A stretch of 64,000 nt of DNA from Bog-756 sp963830165. Its GTDB lineage: Bacteria; Actinomycetota; Acidimicrobiia; Acidimicrobiales; RAAP-2. The notes under the pieces were generated by a model. It ran no database searches. It was not told the DNA's origin and saw only the letters and a list, made by a program, of their open reading frames with translations. Made by a program: the position numbers and the translations under genes. Location: the NCBI GenBank assembly GCA_963830165.1, contig CAWHKZ010000011.1:62001-126000 (forward strand), given 5' to 3'. Below, piece by piece: positions 1 through 8,208 of the stretch (its first letter is position 1; every line of letters begins with the position of its first letter).

Positions 1-199
1 TGGTGGTCTTGCCGGCACCGTTGGGGCCGAGCAGGGCGAAGATCTCGCCCCGGGCGATGTCGAGGTCGATGCCGGCCACCGCCGGGACGCCACCGTAGGA
101 CTTGGTGAGCCCCCGGACCCGGACGGCCAGTTGCTCGGGCGCCAGGTCCAGCGTGGCCGATCCGAGGCCGTCGTCCACTCCGGTCACGGATGCCAACAT
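1..199 (-). CDS. ABC transporter ATP-binding protein (N-terminal fragment)
   Basis: Only the first 66 codons lie in the window; the gene runs off its left edge. The minus-strand translation shows a short acidic leader, then a typical ABC ATPase start (LTKSYGG) and a complete Walker A motif GPNGAGKTT at the edge, with the phrase GEIFALLGPNGAGKTT normal for the family. It would bind ATP and drive a membrane permease that is out of view. The ATG at 199 is preferred because the residues after it align with other ABC ATPases. The substrate cannot be told from this fragment. Confidence 0.85.
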   Translation of the reverse strand, partial: MLASVTGVDDGLGSATLDLAPEQLAVRVRGLTKSYGGVPAVAGIDLDIARGEIFALLGPNGAGKTT

Positions 200-324
200 C
201 GTGTACCCCGCGTCGTCTCGTCGCGGTCGCCCGTGCTCGGACGACCTGCCTCCTGAGGCAGTGTGTCGGCTCCGCCGGAAGCGGGGAAGGGTCGAAGGAC
301 CATTACCCGGACGGACCGGGCCGC

Positions 325-1296
325 TCAGGGGACGAGTACGACCTTGCCGCCCACCGTGCGGTCGATGAGGCCGGCCATCACTGCGGCCGCCTGGTCGAGC
401 GGACGGGTGTCCGGGACCGTCGGGTGCAGGCGACCGTCGGCCACCATTCCCATGAGGTCGTCGATGAGGGCGCGGTTGCCGAGCGGGTCGGTGAACGTCC
501 ATCCGCCCCAGTCGACGCCCACCACCGTGCGGTTGTTGAGCAGGACCTGGTTGAGCGGGATCGTCGGGATGGGACCCGAGGCGAAGCCGATCACGCAGTA
601 CCGCCCCAGCTGGCGGGTGGACCGCAGCGCCGGCTCGGCGTGCCGGCCGCCGACCGGGTCGACCACCACGTCGACGCCGCCACCGGAGAGCTCGCGGGCC
701 CGCACCTTCAGGTCCTCCTCCTCGTAGGCGATGGTGGCCTCGGCTCCCATGGCCACGGCGGCCTCGAGCTTGTCGGAGGTCGAGGCGGCGGCGATGACCC
801 GGGCGCCCAGGGCGGTGGCCACGTCGACGGCGGCGAGGCCGATCCCCCCACCGGCCCCGAGGACCAGCACCCACTCGCCGGGCTGCACATCGGTGCGGCG
901 GGTCAGGGTGAACAGCATCGTGCAGTAGCTCTGGATGAGGGCGGCGGCCCGGGGCAGGTCGATGGCGTCGGGCACGGCGACGAGCGAGAGCGCCGGTGCC
1001 ACCACCTGGCCGGCGAAGCCACCGAAGCCGCAGAAGACGAGGACCCGGTCACCGACCGTCCAGCCGTCGACGCCCGGTCCGACGGCGGCGACGGTGCCGG
1101 ACACCTCGCTGCCCGGGACGAAGGGCAGCGGCGGCTTGATCTGGTAACGGCCCTGGCAGATGAGCCCGTCGACGAAGTTGACCCCGGCCGCGGCCACGTC
1201 GATCCGGACCATGCCCTCGCCCGGCTCGGGTGCGGGCCGCTCCTCCACCACCAGGGTGTCGAGGGGTCCGAACTCGTGGCAGACGACGGCGCGCAT
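325..1296 (-). CDS. Zinc-type alcohol dehydrogenase-like / NADPH:quinone oxidoreductase
   Basis: A 323-residue medium-chain dehydrogenase/reductase. The N-terminal GroES-like domain contains the family pattern around residues 55-90 (PFVPGSEVSG, then VGDRV), and the C-terminal Rossmann fold has the nucleotide motif GAGGGIG at about 147-153. The cysteine and histidine ligands of zinc alcohol dehydrogenases are not evident, which fits the zinc-free quinone oxidoreductase branch (QOR/YhdH type) that reduces quinones or enones with NADPH. The frame stays open far upstream, but homology begins at MRAVVCHEFG, so the ATG at 1296 is chosen. A TAGGTT box ends 7 nt before it, suggesting a leaderless mRNA. 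The substrate is unknown. Confidence 0.88.
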   Translation of the reverse strand: MRAVVCHEFGPLDTLVVEERPAPEPGEGMVRIDVAAAGVNFVDGLICQGRYQIKPPLPFVPGSEVSGTVAAVGPGVDGWTVGDRVLVFCGFGGFAGQVVAPALSLVAVPDAIDLPRAAALIQSYCTMLFTLTRRTDVQPGEWVLVLGAGGGIGLAAVDVATALGARVIAAASTSDKLEAAVAMGAEATIAYEEEDLKVRARELSGGGVDVVVDPVGGRHAEPALRSTRQLGRYCVIGFASGPIPTIPLNQVLLNNRTVVGVDWGGWTFTDPLGNRALIDDLMGMVADGRLHPTVPDTRPLDQAAAVMAGLIDRTVGGKVVLVP

Positions 1297-1303
1297 GGCG
1301 GCC

Positions 1304-1309
1304 AACCTA
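1304..1309 (-). promoter_or_regulatory. Putative -10 box, leaderless promoter of the oxidoreductase gene
   Basis: The minus strand reads TAGGTT, then 7 nt, then the ATG at 1296. TANNNT with this spacing puts the expected transcription start at or next to the start codon. No Shine-Dalgarno sequence is seen. Inferred from spacing only. Confidence 0.5.
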
Positions 1310-1363
1310 CCGTCGCCGATCCGAGTCGGCGTGGGTCCGGTCAGGTCGCGCCCGGAGGCCGGG

Positions 1364-2515
1364 TCAGGACCGCAGGTCGCGCAGGCGGCCGACCACCCCG
1401 GCGAAGCAGGTGACGAAGGCGTCGACGTCGGCCGACGTGGTCGACCAGCCGACAGAGAGGCGTAGCGACCGCTCGCCGTCCACGCCCATGGCCTCGAGCA
1501 CGGGGGAGGGCTCGAGCGACTCCGACGAGCACGAGGAGCCGGAGTGGACGGCCACCCCGGCCTGATCGAGACCGAGCAGCACCGGCTCGGCCTCCACGCC
1601 GGCCACGCCGAGGCAGAGGATGTGGGGCACCCGGCGGTCGGTGTCGCCGTAGGGGACGACACCCTCGACGGCCGTGGCGGCGTCGCACAGCCGGTCGGTG
1701 GCCTCCCGGGCCGCGGACGCCTCGGCGTCCAGCCGTCCGGGGGAGGCCAGGACGCCGGCCACGGCGCCGAACCCGATGGCGCCGGCCACGTCCTCGAGGC
1801 CGGCCCGGCGTCCCCGCTCCTGTTCACCTCCGACCAGCAGCGGTTCGATGCGTAGGCCCCGCCGCAGCACGAGGGCCCCCACCCCGGCCGGTCCACCGAG
1901 CTTGTGGGAGGAGACCGACACGAGGTCGGCGTCGAGCGCCGCCAGGTCGAGGGGCACGTGCCCGGCCGCGGCCGCGGCGTCCACGTGGACGGGGATGCCC
2001 TCCCGGCGGCATGTGTCGACGACATCGACCGTGTCCTGCAGGGTGCCGACCTCGTGGTTGGCCGCCTGGCAGTGCACGAGGGCCGGCAGCCTCCCGTGCT
2101 CCCGCCGGCACCGCCCGAGTGCCTCGGCCACGGCCGGAGCGGCGATCCGCCCCATCCCGTCGACGGCCACCTCGACCACGGTGCCGAGGCGTGCCGACGC
2201 GTCGCGCACGGCCGAGTGCTCGACGGCCGCACAGGCCACCGGGGCCGGGCCGTCGGCGCCGGACAGCACGCCCCAGACCGCGGAGTTGACGGCCTCGGTC
2301 CCCCCGGAGGTGAGCACCACCTGGCGGGGGCGGACGCCGAACAGGGCGGCCACCCTGTCGCGCGCGTCCTCCAGGGCGGCCCGGACGATGCGGCCCTCGG
2401 TGTGGACCCGTCCCGGGTCGGCGGTGACGCCGAGGGCGGCCCACTCGGCCATGGCCTCGACGGCCTCGGGGCGGAGCGGGGCGGTGGAGGCGTGGTCGAG
2501 GTAGTGGCGGGCCAC
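1364..2515 (-). CDS. Cysteine desulfurase (NifS/IscS family)
   Basis: A 383-residue class V aminotransferase fold that should take sulfur from cysteine through a PLP-bound intermediate and a persulfide. Visible motifs are the start YLDHASTAPLRP, the substrate loop TSGGTEAVNSAV (about 69-80), the PLP region CQAANHEVGTLQ (about 149-160), the PLP lysine in SSHKLGG (Lys205) and the persulfide loop HSGSSCSSE with Cys329. The start is GTG at 2515, 9 nt after the stop of the SufR-like regulator on the same strand, so the two are probably one operon. The Mrp scaffold gene is divergent, so this looks like an iron-sulfur assembly group. The long-loop HSGSSCSSE form is closer to IscS/NifS than to SufS. 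Confidence 0.93.
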   Translation of the reverse strand: MARHYLDHASTAPLRPEAVEAMAEWAALGVTADPGRVHTEGRIVRAALEDARDRVAALFGVRPRQVVLTSGGTEAVNSAVWGVLSGADGPAPVACAAVEHSAVRDASARLGTVVEVAVDGMGRIAAPAVAEALGRCRREHGRLPALVHCQAANHEVGTLQDTVDVVDTCRREGIPVHVDAAAAAGHVPLDLAALDADLVSVSSHKLGGPAGVGALVLRRGLRIEPLLVGGEQERGRRAGLEDVAGAIGFGAVAGVLASPGRLDAEASAAREATDRLCDAATAVEGVVPYGDTDRRVPHILCLGVAGVEAEPVLLGLDQAGVAVHSGSSCSSESLEPSPVLEAMGVDGERSLRLSVGWSTTSADVDAFVTCFAGVVGRLRDLRS

Positions 2516-2524
2516 GGTCGCCGG

Positions 2525-3271
2525 TCAGACCACGGCGGCGCAGGCGTCGTCGCCCCGGGCCCGGGACGACGACACGACGACCGGCACGGCGCCGGGATCG
2601 TCACCACAGAGGCCGGCCAGCAGGCCCTTGACCATGCCGCGGTCCACGGCGCAGAGCACCGGGTGCTGGGAGGCGGCGTCGCCGAAGGGGCAGTTGTCGG
2701 CGACCACGGCGGTCGTCGCCCCCTGGTCCTCGGCGTGGGCGGCGAAGCCGTGGGCGGTCAGGGTGTCGGCGATGGCGTGCATGGCCGTGCGCAGCGACCG
2801 CTGGCTGTCGCCCGGCGACATCTGTCCGGCCAGGCGGCGGCCGTACTCCTCGCCGACCCGTTCGGCCATGCGTTCGGCGGCCTGGGGCCCGAGCATCTGC
2901 AGCGCCTCCTGGAGCAGCAGGACCAGCAGGTCGTCGCGGCGGGTGAGCAGGTCGAGGGTGGGGTCGGGGCCGATGGCCCGGAAGCGCTTGGAGGGCCGTC
3001 CGGCGCCCTTGCCGTCGGTGCGCTCCCGGGTCACCTCGACGTAGCCGCCGGCGGCCAGGCGTTCGAGGTGGTGGCGGGCCACGTTCGGGTGGAGCGAGAA
3101 GCGGGCGGCGACCTCCGAGGCGGTGGCACCGGGCTGGGAGCGCACGAAGAGGTAGATCTCACGCCTCGTGGGGTCACCGAAGGCCGAGGTCACGGCCGTC
3201 ACGGCCGCGGCGAACTGGCTGTCGGAGTCGGATCCGGCGGTGGCCTCGGGGCTGTCCGGGTCGGGCTGCAC
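2525..3271 (-). CDS. SufR-like winged-helix regulator with four C-terminal cysteines
   Basis: A 248-residue transcription regulator. Residues about 25-100 form an ArsR/SufR-type winged helix (EIYLFVRSQPGATASEVAAR, then HPNVARHHLERL). The C-terminal part carries Cys194, Cys207, Cys222 and Cys244, with spacings C-x12-C-x14-C-x21-C. SufR repressors bind an Fe-S cluster through C-terminal cysteines and repress suf genes when the cluster is present; this protein has the same plan and sits before a cysteine desulfurase, so the role is inferred. The start is GTG at 3271, with a TACACT box 7 nt upstream (probably leaderless). Only 47 bp separate it from the divergent mrp gene, so one operator could control both. 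Without the cysteines it would simply be called ArsR-like. Confidence 0.75.
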   Translation of the reverse strand: MQPDPDSPEATAGSDSDSQFAAAVTAVTSAFGDPTRREIYLFVRSQPGATASEVAARFSLHPNVARHHLERLAAGGYVEVTRERTDGKGAGRPSKRFRAIGPDPTLDLLTRRDDLLVLLLQEALQMLGPQAAERMAERVGEEYGRRLAGQMSPGDSQRSLRTAMHAIADTLTAHGFAAHAEDQGATTAVVADNCPFGDAASQHPVLCAVDRGMVKGLLAGLCGDDPGAVPVVVSSSRARGDDACAAVV

Positions 3272-3278
3272 GTCCCCT

Positions 3279-3284
3279 AGTGTA
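3279..3284 (-). promoter_or_regulatory. Putative -10 box (TACACT) of the SufR-like gene
   Basis: TACACT on the minus strand ends 7 nt before the GTG at 3271. The same GGTACACT octamer also occurs at 32194-32201 and 62598-62605 on the plus strand, upstream of the helicase and rpmE genes. It lies in the 47-bp divergent gap with mrp. Confidence 0.5.
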
Positions 3285-3318
3285 CCGGTGACGCCGTAAT
3301 TCCCTCAGGAGAGCCCCC

Positions 3319-4498
3319 ATGTCCATCGACGAGTCCCAGATCGCGTCGGCGGTTGCCCACGTGGACGACCCCGAACTCCGGCGCCCCTTGGGGGAGCTGG
3401 GCATGGTCGGACGGGTCCACGCCAAGCGCAAGAAGGCCGTCGTCGAGCTGGCCCTGCCCGTGGCCCAGTACCCGCAGATCGACGAGCTGGTGGCCCGCGT
3501 GCGCGTCGCGGTGGCCCGGGTCGGCGGCGTGGACGAGGTCGTCGTGGACACCGCCGTCATGGACGAGGAGACCCGGGCCCGGCTGCGGATGCTGCTGCGC
3601 GGTGACGCCGTCGACGGCGGGACCATGCACGCCGCCGACGACGGTCACGACCACGGGCACGACCACGGAGGCGCCCTCGGACACGAGGAGGGACGCCCCA
3701 ACAAGTTCATGGAGCCGCGCTCGAAGACGCGGCATCCTCGGCATCTCGTCGGGTAAGGGCGGGGTGGGCAAGTCCTCGGTGACGGTGAACCTCGCCGTGG
3801 CCCTGCAGCAGGCCGGCTACGACGTCGGGATCCTCGATGCCGACGTGTACGGCTTCTCGGTGCCGAAGATGCTGGGCATCACCGCCGACCCCCTGATCAT
3901 CGGCGACCTGGTCGTCCCCCCGACGGCCAACGGGGTGCGCTGCCTGTCGATGGGCTTCTTCGTGGCCGACGACACGCCGGTCATCTGGCGGGGCCCGATG
4001 CTGCACAAGGCCCTCGAGCAGTTCCTGGTCGACGCCTACTGGGGCGAGCCCGACTTCCTGCTCATCGACATGCCGCCCGGCACCGGCGACGTCACCCTGT
4101 CGCTCGGCCAGTACCTGACCAAGACCGAGGTCTTCGTGGTCACCACGCCGCAGGCGGCGGCCCAGCGGGTCGCCCAGCGCTCGGCCTACGCGGCGCGCAA
4201 GCTGAAGCTGGCGGTGCGGGGCGTGATCGAGAACATGAGCTGGTTCACCGGTGACGACGGCACCCGCTACGAGCTGTTCGGCAGCGGCGGGGGTGCACAG
4301 CTGGCCCACGACCTCGGCGTGCCGCTGCTGGGCCAGGTGCCCCTCGTGCCCGACCTGCGCGAGGGTGGCGACCAGGGCGTGCCCATCATGGTCTCCGAGC
4401 CCGACAGCGAGGCCGCGGCCGTCTTCGCCCAGCTGGCCACCACCATCGCCTCGCTCGGCCCGGCCCGCGTCTACCGCCGCGAGCTCACCGTCCGCTGA
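3319..4498 (+). CDS. mrp: Mrp/NBP35-family Fe-S carrier ATPase with MIP18 domain (apparent frameshift)
   Basis: Expected product is about 392 residues. Residues 1-100 are a MIP18/DUF59 domain (VDDPELRRPLGELGMV). A histidine-rich linker (HDHGHDHGG) follows, then a P-loop ATPase with ISSGKGGVGKSS, DADVYGFS, the switch DMPPGTGD and ENMS. Mrp proteins hold and transfer Fe-S clusters. The N-terminal part is read in one frame until a stop near 3756, and the ATPase continues in the +1 frame. The crossover is near 3722-3730, where removing one base joins NKFMEPRSKTR to ILGISSGKGG exactly as in homologues. The total length is 3n+1, consistent with one extra base. An AGGAG site precedes the ATG. The break is probably a sequencing insertion; a true pseudogene is possible. 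Confidence 0.85.
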
Positions 4499-4505
4499 GC
4501 TGCGC

Positions 4506-5837
4506 TCAGTCCCACTCGCGGGTACGCGGCATGCCGCTCGTCCCGTCGTCGGCGGGAAGTACGCCGAGCACCTGGTGCACGGCGATCCCCCCGTCCTCGA
4601 AGCCGAGGGCCGACGCGGCCATGTAGAGCCGCCAGATGTCGGCCCGGGGCCGGCCCACCAGGGCCACCGCCTCGTCCCAGTGGGCCTCCAGGTTGGCCAC
4701 CCAGCAGCGCAGGGTAAGTGCGTAGTGCTCGCGCAGGGACTCGACGTCGCGGACCTCGAAGCCGGCCCGCTCCATGGCGAGCACCACCTGGCCGACGTCG
4801 ACGAGCTCGCCGTCGGGGAAGACGTAGCGGCCGATGAACGTGCGCGTGCCGAGGCGGGACCCGCCGGGGGAGGAGATGGCGTGGTTGAGCAGCCGGCCGG
4901 TGGGCGCCAGCAGCTCGCGCAGGGTGTCGAAGTACTGCGCCGTGCGGGCCGACCCGACGTGTTCGAACATGCCGATCGAGGAGATGGCGTCGAAGCGCTC
5001 GCCGCGCAGGTCCCGGTAGTCCTGGTAGCGGATCTCGACCCGGTCCTCGAGCCCGGCCTCCTGCACCCGCCGCTTCGCCTTGTCCACCTGTTCGTGGCTG
5101 AGGGCCACCCCCACCACCCGGGCGTCGTGGTGCCGGGCGGCATGGAGGGCCATCGAGCCCCACCCGCAGCCCACGTCGAGCAGGCGGGCGCCGGGTGCAC
5201 GGTCGAGCCCGAGCTTGCGGCAGATCAGCTCGTACTTGGCCGCCTGGGCCTCCTCCAGCGTCGAGGCCGGGGTGACGAAGCGCGCGCATGAATACGTCCA
5301 ACTCGGTCCGAGGACCAGCTCGTAGAAGTCGTTGCCGACGTCGTAGTGATGGCTGATGGCCCGGGCGTCGCGGGCCGGCGAGTGGATCCTCCCGGCGGGC
5401 TTGCTCTCCTCGGCGGGAGGGGGGAGGGGCGCCCCGAGGGCGCCGAGGCGACGGGCCGCCCGCACGGTCGCCATCAGCGTGCGCGGCTCGATCCTCCGCA
5501 GGTCGCCGGGGGAGGTCTCCCGTAGGGCCTCGAGCACGTCGAAGATGTCCCCGTCGATCGACAGGTCGCCGGCCACGAAGGCCCGGGCCAGGCCGAGCTC
5601 ACCGGGGGCCCACACGATGCGCCGCAGGGCGTCGGGGGAGTGGACGTGGAGCGTTCCCACCGCGTCGTCGGGTCCGAGCGCGCTGCCGTCCCAGAATCGG
5701 AACCGCACCCGACCGCTCCGGCCGACCAGGGCCGTGATCACGGGGGCCAGCGCACCGGCGGCCCCCCCGTCCTCCGGCGGCGCTCCGGCCTCTTCGCCGG
5801 TCGTCGACTCGCTGCGTACCGCTTCCCGTGTGACCAT
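4506..5837 (-). CDS. cfa: Cyclopropane-fatty-acyl-phospholipid synthase family methyltransferase
   Basis: 443 residues, full length for the family. It should add a methylene or methyl group from S-adenosylmethionine to double bonds of membrane lipid acyl chains. Residues 1-150 form the variable N-terminal domain. The methyltransferase follows: ISHHYDVGNDFYELVLG (about 165-180), the SAM motif LLDVGCGWGSMALHAA (about 218), then MFEHVG and FPDGEL, typical of CFA synthases. An AGGAGGA site lies just before the ATG at 5837. It converges with mrp, with 7 bp between the stops. Cyclopropane, tuberculostearic-type methylation or mycolic modification cannot be told apart; no mycolic genes are in the window. 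Confidence 0.92.
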   Translation of the reverse strand: MVTREAVRSESTTGEEAGAPPEDGGAAGALAPVITALVGRSGRVRFRFWDGSALGPDDAVGTLHVHSPDALRRIVWAPGELGLARAFVAGDLSIDGDIFDVLEALRETSPGDLRRIEPRTLMATVRAARRLGALGAPLPPPAEESKPAGRIHSPARDARAISHHYDVGNDFYELVLGPSWTYSCARFVTPASTLEEAQAAKYELICRKLGLDRAPGARLLDVGCGWGSMALHAARHHDARVVGVALSHEQVDKAKRRVQEAGLEDRVEIRYQDYRDLRGERFDAISSIGMFEHVGSARTAQYFDTLRELLAPTGRLLNHAISSPGGSRLGTRTFIGRYVFPDGELVDVGQVVLAMERAGFEVRDVESLREHYALTLRCWVANLEAHWDEAVALVGRPRADIWRLYMAASALGFEDGGIAVHQVLGVLPADDGTSGMPRTREWD

Positions 5838-5948
5838 GGGTCCTCCTCACCGGTATTCCGCCCCGATGGGTCCATGCTAGGGACCGCGCCCGGCTTCCCG
5901 CGCCTCCGCCCCCACCGTCCGTGGCCGACCGGTGTCATGCTGGATGGT

Positions 5949-6347
5949 GTGAGGACCGTGCTCAACGTCATCTGGCTGGTGCTTTGCGGATTCTGGCTGG
6001 CCATCGGCTACGTCATCGCCGGGGTCGTGATGTGCATCCTGATCATCACCATCCCCTTCGGGATCGCCAGCTTCCGGCTGGCCGCCTTCACCTTGTGGCC
6101 CTTCGGTCGGGTGCTGGTGCCCAAGCCCGGTGCGGGCACCGGCTCCTTCATCGGAAACGTGATCTGGTTCGTGCTCGCCGGCCTCTGGATGGCCATCGCC
6201 CACGTGGTGACCGGGGTGCTTCTGTGCATCACCATCATCGGCATCCCGCTCGGCCTCGCCGACTTCAAGCTGGCCGCCGCCGCCATCGCCCCGCTGGGCA
6301 AGGACATCGTCGCGACCGACGACCCGCGGGCGATCGTCCGCCTCTAG
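5949..6347 (+). CDS. YccF domain-containing inner-membrane protein
   Basis: About 132 residues with two copies of the YccF motif: a first segment NVIWLVLCGFWLAIGYVIAG and a second NVIWFVLAGLWMAIAHVVTG, each followed by an I-x-I-I-x-IPFG/IPLG-A turn. Four hydrophobic stretches indicate a small integral membrane protein. E. coli YccF begins MRTVLN; here the same residues follow a GTG at 5949, so that start is chosen, although an ATG at 5937 is in frame and adds four residues. The function of the family is unknown. Confidence 0.85.
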   Translation: MRTVLNVIWLVLCGFWLAIGYVIAGVVMCILIITIPFGIASFRLAAFTLWPFGRVLVPKPGAGTGSFIGNVIWFVLAGLWMAIAHVVTGVLLCITIIGIPLGLADFKLAAAAIAPLGKDIVATDDPRAIVRL

Positions 6348-6362
6348 CGGTCGTGTCGGACG

Positions 6363-6430
6363 GGCCCCGCTCACCGGGGTCCGCTCACACGTTCCGGGTC
6401 GATCCGGAACGGCCCCGCTCACGGGGGTCC
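6363..6430. repeat. Two 20-bp direct repeats around a palindrome
   Basis: Copies at 6363-6382 and 6411-6430 match at 19 of 20 positions and can each fold into a short GC-rich hairpin (ggcccc with ggggtcc). Between them, 6391-6410 is a perfect 7-bp-arm inverted repeat, GTTCCGG-gtcgat-CCGGAAC. The block follows yccF in a 265-bp gap and may act as a terminator or an operator; no T-tract is present. The rest of the gap shows no gene. Confidence 0.6.
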
Positions 6431-6612
6431 CAGGTTCCCGGTAACGGATCGGGCGTTCCGTACGTTCTACCTGACGTGCATGCCGGGTCCCGGTGCCGGT
6501 CGCCGGAGGGTGTTCCGTGCGGTCCGGACCGCAGGGAACACCGGGAGCAGGAGCCGCGCCGCTCGGCCGCCGTTACGGGACCGTCGTCGTCCGGGCAGGA
6601 GGAGCGAGGGGC

Positions 6613-7227
6613 ATGGGAGCACTGTTGGTCCGTCGCCGGACCGGGTTGGCGCGGGACGCGTGCGTCCTGGTGGCGACGCGGGGTCACTACCGGGGACTCC
6701 GCCTTCGCGGCCCGGTGTCCGCCGGGACCCGGTGGCACGCCCGACTCGATGTCGTGCTGTTGCCGGGCGAGCTCCGCATCGCCGGCAACGGCGGCATCTG
6801 GCGCTACCGGGTGGCCGAGATGGTCGAGGTCTCCGCCGACCCCGAAACGACCGGTGCCGTCCGGGTCGACGTCCTGGACGGGAACCCGTTGGTCGTGACC
6901 GTGAGTGACGGCGGAGCCCTCCTCGACGGGTTGAGCCGGCAACTCGACGGGTACGAGCAGGTGCTCCGGACCGACCCCGACGAGGCCGTGCGGTCCGTCC
7001 GCGACCACGTGGTCGACAGTTGGTTCACGTCCCCGGTCGCCACCCTCACGCCGGCCATCGACCTGCTCAACGCCCGGTGCATCCGACAGGCGGTGGCCGG
7101 GTCAAGTGACCGCTCGGTCGATACCACCCGGGAGGGAGCCCACCACGTTCGCGTCGAGGTGCTGCGGGGCCGGCGCCGGGACCTGCTGGGAGTGGGCGCC
7201 GTCACCGTGGGCAGGGCGCGGGTGTGA
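6613..7227 (+). CDS. Hypothetical protein coupled to the secreted peptidase
   Basis: 204 residues from an ATG at 6613, preceded by an AGGAGG sequence about 10 nt upstream; a longer in-frame start at 6493 has no such signal. I do not recognise a family. The protein is rich in Val, Arg and Asp, has no clear transmembrane segment or signal peptide, and ends in an arginine-rich tail. The first half resembles a small beta-rich domain (RLDVVLLPGELRIAG, then VDVLDGNPLVVTV). Its stop overlaps the start of the G1 peptidase gene (GTGA at 7224-7227), so the two are translationally coupled. A role in peptidase control or secretion is only a guess. Confidence 0.6.
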   Translation: MGALLVRRRTGLARDACVLVATRGHYRGLRLRGPVSAGTRWHARLDVVLLPGELRIAGNGGIWRYRVAEMVEVSADPETTGAVRVDVLDGNPLVVTVSDGGALLDGLSRQLDGYEQVLRTDPDEAVRSVRDHVVDSWFTSPVATLTPAIDLLNARCIRQAVAGSSDRSVDTTREGAHHVRVEVLRGRRRDLLGVGAVTVGRARV

Positions 7228-8126
7228 GCGGGCCACGGGTCGCACGCCGCCGTCGGCCGGCGCGGGCGGTGCTCGCCGTGTCGGTCGCTTCCGCCGTACT
7301 GCCGGCCGCGGCCGTGCTGTTGGCCGGTGCCGGTCAGGCCGCACCTGTCGCACCCACGGAAGCCGCCCCGGTCGCCGCACGCGCTTCGACCACAGGACCC
7401 GGCTCGCCCACAGGGGCCCGTCCGACGAACGTCCCGTTGGCCGCCAAGCAGAAGCAGGGCACGGGCGACTCGCTGGACTGGGCCGGTTACGCCGTGACCG
7501 GGGTCCCCGTCACCAGCGTGGCCGGCACCTGGATCCAGCCGACGGCCGTGTGCTCGGGAAAGAAGGTGGACCAGTCGGCGTTCTGGGTGGGCATCGACGG
7601 CTACGCGTCGACCGACCCGACGGTCCAGCAGGTGGGCACCGACGCGGACTGCACCAAGGGCACCAGGAAGGATCCCGGCGGTCCGAGCTACTACGCCTGG
7701 TACGAGATGTACCCCGGCAGCATCGTCGTCCTGCCCACGTCGACCCACCCCGTCGCCCCGTACGACATCCTGACCGCCACGGTCTCCGGATCGGGGAGCA
7801 GCTACACGCTGTCGATCACCGATGTCGGCAGGTGGACGTACACGACGGTCCAGTCCGCCCCCACCGCGCCACTCGACGCATCGGCCGAGTGGATCGCCGA
7901 GGCGCCGACCACCTGCACGGGCACCCGCTGCAAGGCCGTCGACCTGACCGACTTCGGCTCGGTCGCCTTCAGCGGGGCCACGGCCGACGGCGAGCCCATC
8001 GACTCCGCGGACTTCACCGAGCACCAGATCACGATGACCAAGAACAAGAAGGGCACGATCGTGAAGGCATCGACGTCGCCGCTGGTCGGCGGGGACGCCT
8101 TCACGGTGATGTGGGTCAGCGTCTGA
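7224..8126 (+). CDS. Secreted glutamic endopeptidase, G1 (eqolisin) family
   Basis: 300 residues. An Arg-rich start followed by a long Ala/Val/Leu stretch (about 14-40) is a typical signal peptide, then a Thr/Ala/Pro-rich linker to about residue 75. The rest matches the G1 fold: LDWAGYAVTG, GTWIQPTAVC, FWVGIDGY, VQQVGTD and YYAWYEMYP. The catalytic pair should be the Gln in VQQVGTD (about 135-136) and Glu222 in SAEWIAEA, equivalent to the Gln/Glu dyad of scytalidoglutamic peptidase. G1 enzymes work at acid pH outside the cell. Four Cys residues after the leader could form disulfides. The GTG start overlaps the upstream unknown gene. The family assignment is firm; activity is inferred. Confidence 0.85.
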   Translation: MSGPRVARRRRPARAVLAVSVASAVLPAAAVLLAGAGQAAPVAPTEAAPVAARASTTGPGSPTGARPTNVPLAAKQKQGTGDSLDWAGYAVTGVPVTSVAGTWIQPTAVCSGKKVDQSAFWVGIDGYASTDPTVQQVGTDADCTKGTRKDPGGPSYYAWYEMYPGSIVVLPTSTHPVAPYDILTATVSGSGSSYTLSITDVGRWTYTTVQSAPTAPLDASAEWIAEAPTTCTGTRCKAVDLTDFGSVAFSGATADGEPIDSADFTEHQITMTKNKKGTIVKASTSPLVGGDAFTVMWVSV

Positions 8127-8137
8127 GCCCGCCGACC

Positions 8138-8196
8138 CACTACCCTCCGGCCCAGCACCACTACCCTCCGGCCCAGCACCACTACCCGCCGGCCGG
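8138..8196. repeat. 21-bp tandem repeat after the peptidase gene
   Basis: Units at 8138-8158 and 8159-8179 are identical, and 8180-8196 is a partial third copy. They lie between the stops of the convergent peptidase and dGTPase genes. In another plus frame they would encode His-Tyr-Pro-Pro-Ala-Gln-His units. Confidence 0.8.
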
Positions 8197-8208
8197 GAAA
8201 CCGCCGGC

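Noticed and set aside
325..2607. A single 760-codon gene spanning the oxidoreductase and desulfurase region
   Set aside because: The upstream 430 codons are a Pro/Arg/Ser-rich shadow of the desulfurase gene; homology begins at 1296.
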